Shown here: piece after piece, positions 15,272 through 15,903 of the stretch
How the letters are laid out: every line of letters starts with the position of its first letter
Position numbering within the stretch: position 1 is the first letter of the stretch
DNA from: Sphingobacteriales bacterium
GTDB taxonomy: Bacteria; Bacteroidota; Bacteroidia; Chitinophagales; Chitinophagaceae
Assembly: GCA_947463665.1 (NCBI GenBank)
Contig: CANHUD010000025.1
Span: 1 to 15,903, forward strand
DNA length: 15,903 bases
Direction: 5' to 3'
Notes under the pieces: generated by a model
Seen by the model: the letters and a program-made list of their open reading frames with translations, nothing else
Told to the model about the DNA's origin: nothing
Database searches by the model: none
Translations under genes and position numbers: made by a program

Positions 15272-15508
15272 TTATTGTGCTTTCGACGAAATAACCTGCG
15301 ATTTCAACGACATTACCATCCACCGCACTGCATACACACAGACCAACATCACACCCACACCTGCCGCAAACTTTCGCAGGGTAAATACAGGTGGCGGCTC
15401 TACATCACGGAAACTCAGCCGATAGAAAAACAGAAAAAAAAAGGATAATACTACTGCAAACAACAGCGCCTGGATAAACCATCGTATCTCCTTCAAAAAT
15501 TGTTTCAT
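15272..15508 (-). CDS. Small two-helix membrane protein, first gene of the operon (unknown role)
   Basis: A 78-residue protein with two clear hydrophobic segments: about residues 11-29 (an A/V/L/F-rich run with FFFLFF) and about 47-66 (AAGVGVMLVCVYAVRWMVM). They are separated by a Pro-rich loop (DVEPPPVF). The N-terminus (MKQFLKEIRW) and the C-terminal tail (LKSQVISSKAQ) both carry positive charge, so both ends are probably cytoplasmic and the Pro-rich loop outside. I do not recognise a family. Its position at the head of the operon, 9 nt before the cap gene, ties it to the injection system. Possible roles are a holin-like release protein (the size and two helices would fit) or a membrane anchor for a cell-bound particle. 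Neither is shown by the sequence. Confidence 0.65.
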   Translation of the reverse strand: MKQFLKEIRWFIQALLFAVVLSFFFLFFYRLSFRDVEPPPVFTLRKFAAGVGVMLVCVYAVRWMVMSLKSQVISSKAQ

Positions 15509-15519
15509 CTAATAGCCGA

Positions 15520-15545
15520 TCGCTTAAAAGTAGCCATTTAAGCGA
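15520..15545. promoter_or_regulatory. Perfect 9-bp inverted repeat over the operon promoter (candidate operator)
   Basis: The sequence TCGCTTAAA at 15520-15528 is matched by TTTAAGCGA at 15537-15545, an exact inverted repeat with an 8-nt spacer (AGTAGCCA). It covers the predicted -7 element and half of the spacer of the operon promoter. That position, a palindrome over the start region, is what one expects for a repressor or activator site. As RNA it could also form a hairpin, but it lacks a T-run on the operon side. No regulator gene is in the window. Confidence 0.5.
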
Positions 15546-15555
15546 GAAAAGTCAA
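15525..15555 (-). promoter_or_regulatory. Predicted Bacteroidota-type promoter for the injection-system operon
   Basis: On the minus strand, TTG at 15555-15553 is followed after 20 nt by TACTTTTA at 15532-15525. This matches the Bacteroidota primary sigma consensus (TTG at -33, TAnnTTTG at -7) at 7 of 8 positions in the -7 box. Transcription would start near 15518, giving a leader of about 10 nt before the ATG at 15508. The -7 box lies inside the inverted repeat described separately. The match is by eye, and the short leader should be treated with caution. Confidence 0.5.
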
Positions 15556-15603
15556 CTTGTGTAGCTAGAATTAGTAAGATGGGGGATAAGATGTGTAAAA
15601 GGC

Positions 15604-15638
15604 AAAAAAAAAACAGATCATTTCTGATCTGTTTTTTT
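15604..15638 (-). terminator. Hairpin terminator of the tRNA-Gly transcript (bidirectional form)
   Basis: An 8-bp stem, ACAGATCA at 15613-15620 and TGATCTGT at 15625-15632, with a TTTC loop is flanked by an A-run on one side (15604-15613) and a T-run on the other (15632-15638). On the minus strand it sits 8 nt past the 3' end of the tRNA gene and ends in about ten T, a strong intrinsic terminator. The symmetric tails mean it could work in both directions. It separates the tRNA from the injection-system operon. Confidence 0.85.
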
Positions 15639-15640
15639 GA

Positions 15641-15712
15641 GCGGAAGACGAGATTCGAACCCGCGACCCTCACCTTGGCAAGGTGATGCTCTACCAGCTG
15701 AGCTACTTCCGC
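15641..15712 (-). tRNA. tRNA-Gly (anticodon GCC)
   Basis: The 72-nt reverse complement starts GCGGAAGTAGCTCAGCTGG and ends TCGAATCTCGTCTTCCGC, giving a 7-bp acceptor stem (GCGGAAG with CTTCCGC). The anticodon loop reads TTGCCAA between stem arms CACC... and ...GGTG, giving anticodon GCC, which decodes GGC and GGU. The T loop has GGTTCGAATC. The CCA end is not encoded. It has its own promoter and terminator and is transcribed in the same direction as the injection-system operon. tRNA genes are common insertion sites, but I see no second copy of the 3' end in the window. Confidence 0.97.
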
Positions 15713-15737
15713 GTGATGTGTTTTCTTAAACGGGATG

Positions 15738-15767
15738 CAAATATACAGCCTGCTACGAAAACAACAA
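15738..15767 (-). promoter_or_regulatory. Predicted promoter of tRNA-Gly
   Basis: On the minus strand, TTG at 15767-15765 is followed by 19 nt and then TATATTTG at 15745-15738, an exact match to the TAnnTTTG -7 element of Bacteroidota promoters. Transcription would start near 15731, about 19 nt before the tRNA. This clear match is also evidence for the phylum of the host. It lies directly behind the stop of the right-hand gene. Confidence 0.7.
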
Positions 15768-15771
15768 AAAT

Positions 15772-15903
15772 TTATTTGTATTTGGGAGTGTACTGAGTGC
15801 TCTCAGGAACTTCCACTTTTGGCTTACCCTTGTAACGTGCGTTATACAATCCATAGCAACCGCCGAGAAGGAATGCTGCAAAGGTGAAGAGTTGAACATG
15901 GAA
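15772..15903 (-). CDS. C-terminal end of a small membrane-associated protein (cut by window edge)
   Basis: The last 43 codons of a gene that begins beyond the right edge, ending in TAA at 15774-15772. The visible part has a hydrophobic segment (VQLFTFAAFLLGGCYGLY, about the first 20 residues) that looks like a membrane helix, followed by a basic and Pro-containing tail (YKGKPKVEVPESTQYTPKYK). I do not recognise it. It lies upstream of the tRNA promoter on the same strand and has no visible link to the injection system; it is probably part of the resident chromosome. No start codon is visible in this frame. Confidence 0.6.
   Translation of the reverse strand, partial: FHVQLFTFAAFLLGGCYGLYNARYKGKPKVEVPESTQYTPKYK

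Noticed and set aside
1..15508. Prophage or classical type VI secretion system
   Set aside because: No capsid, portal, terminase, integrase or TssJLM-type genes are present, and DUF4255, DUF5908 and the CIS tape measure family point to the eCIS group.

Overview
The window holds most of one co-directional operon, on the minus strand, for a phage-tail-like contractile injection system. The relatives are the extracellular type (eCIS) such as Afp, PVC, AlgoCIS and the MACs-like systems. The host is most likely a Bacteroidota bacterium, with Chitinophagaceae a plausible guess. The reasons are the gene set and order (DUF4255 cap, sheath, two tube genes, DUF5908, LysM protein, spike, gp25, J-like baseplate, fibre-like protein, gp7-like baseplate, CIS tape measure), the TTG/TAnnTTTG-type promoter sequences, the A-rich translation starts without clear Shine-Dalgarno boxes, and a moderate G+C content.

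Reading in the direction of transcription (high to low coordinates): at the right edge is the 3' end of an unrelated small membrane-protein gene (15772-15903). It is followed by a tRNA-Gly(GCC) gene with its own promoter and a strong hairpin terminator. After a short regulatory gap with a promoter and a perfect inverted repeat, the operon begins. Its genes are a 78-aa two-helix membrane protein, the DUF4255 tail-terminator/cap protein, an unrecognised 280-aa protein, the sheath, the main tube protein, a hairpin terminator/attenuator, a second tube-family protein, DUF5908, a LysM-ended tube/baseplate protein, the VgrG-like spike, the gp25 wedge protein, a 1263-aa J-like baseplate protein, a 245-aa fibre/adhesin-like protein, a 931-aa second baseplate protein with a GTG start, and the first 197 residues of the tape measure protein, which runs off the left edge.

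The genes form one assembly pathway. J-like and gp7-like proteins with gp25 make the baseplate wedges. The spike with the LysM protein makes the hub. The two tube proteins and the single sheath make the contractile trunk, the tape measure sets its length, and the DUF4255 protein closes the far end. Most gaps are under 10 nt or are ATGA overlaps, so the operon appears tightly coupled. The exceptions are the 75-nt gap with the hairpin after the main tube gene and the 49-nt gap after the sheath gene. The hairpin could keep the abundant sheath/tube genes expressed above the baseplate genes.

Two things normally expected are not seen in the window: a PAAR spike-tip gene (often beside the spike and gp25 genes) and any toxin/cargo or AAA+ ATPase gene. 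These may lie beyond the left edge. The parts most worth attention are the 280-aa and 78-aa proteins of unknown role, the fibre-like gene placed inside the baseplate genes, the terminator inside the trunk genes, and the operator-like palindrome at the operon promoter.
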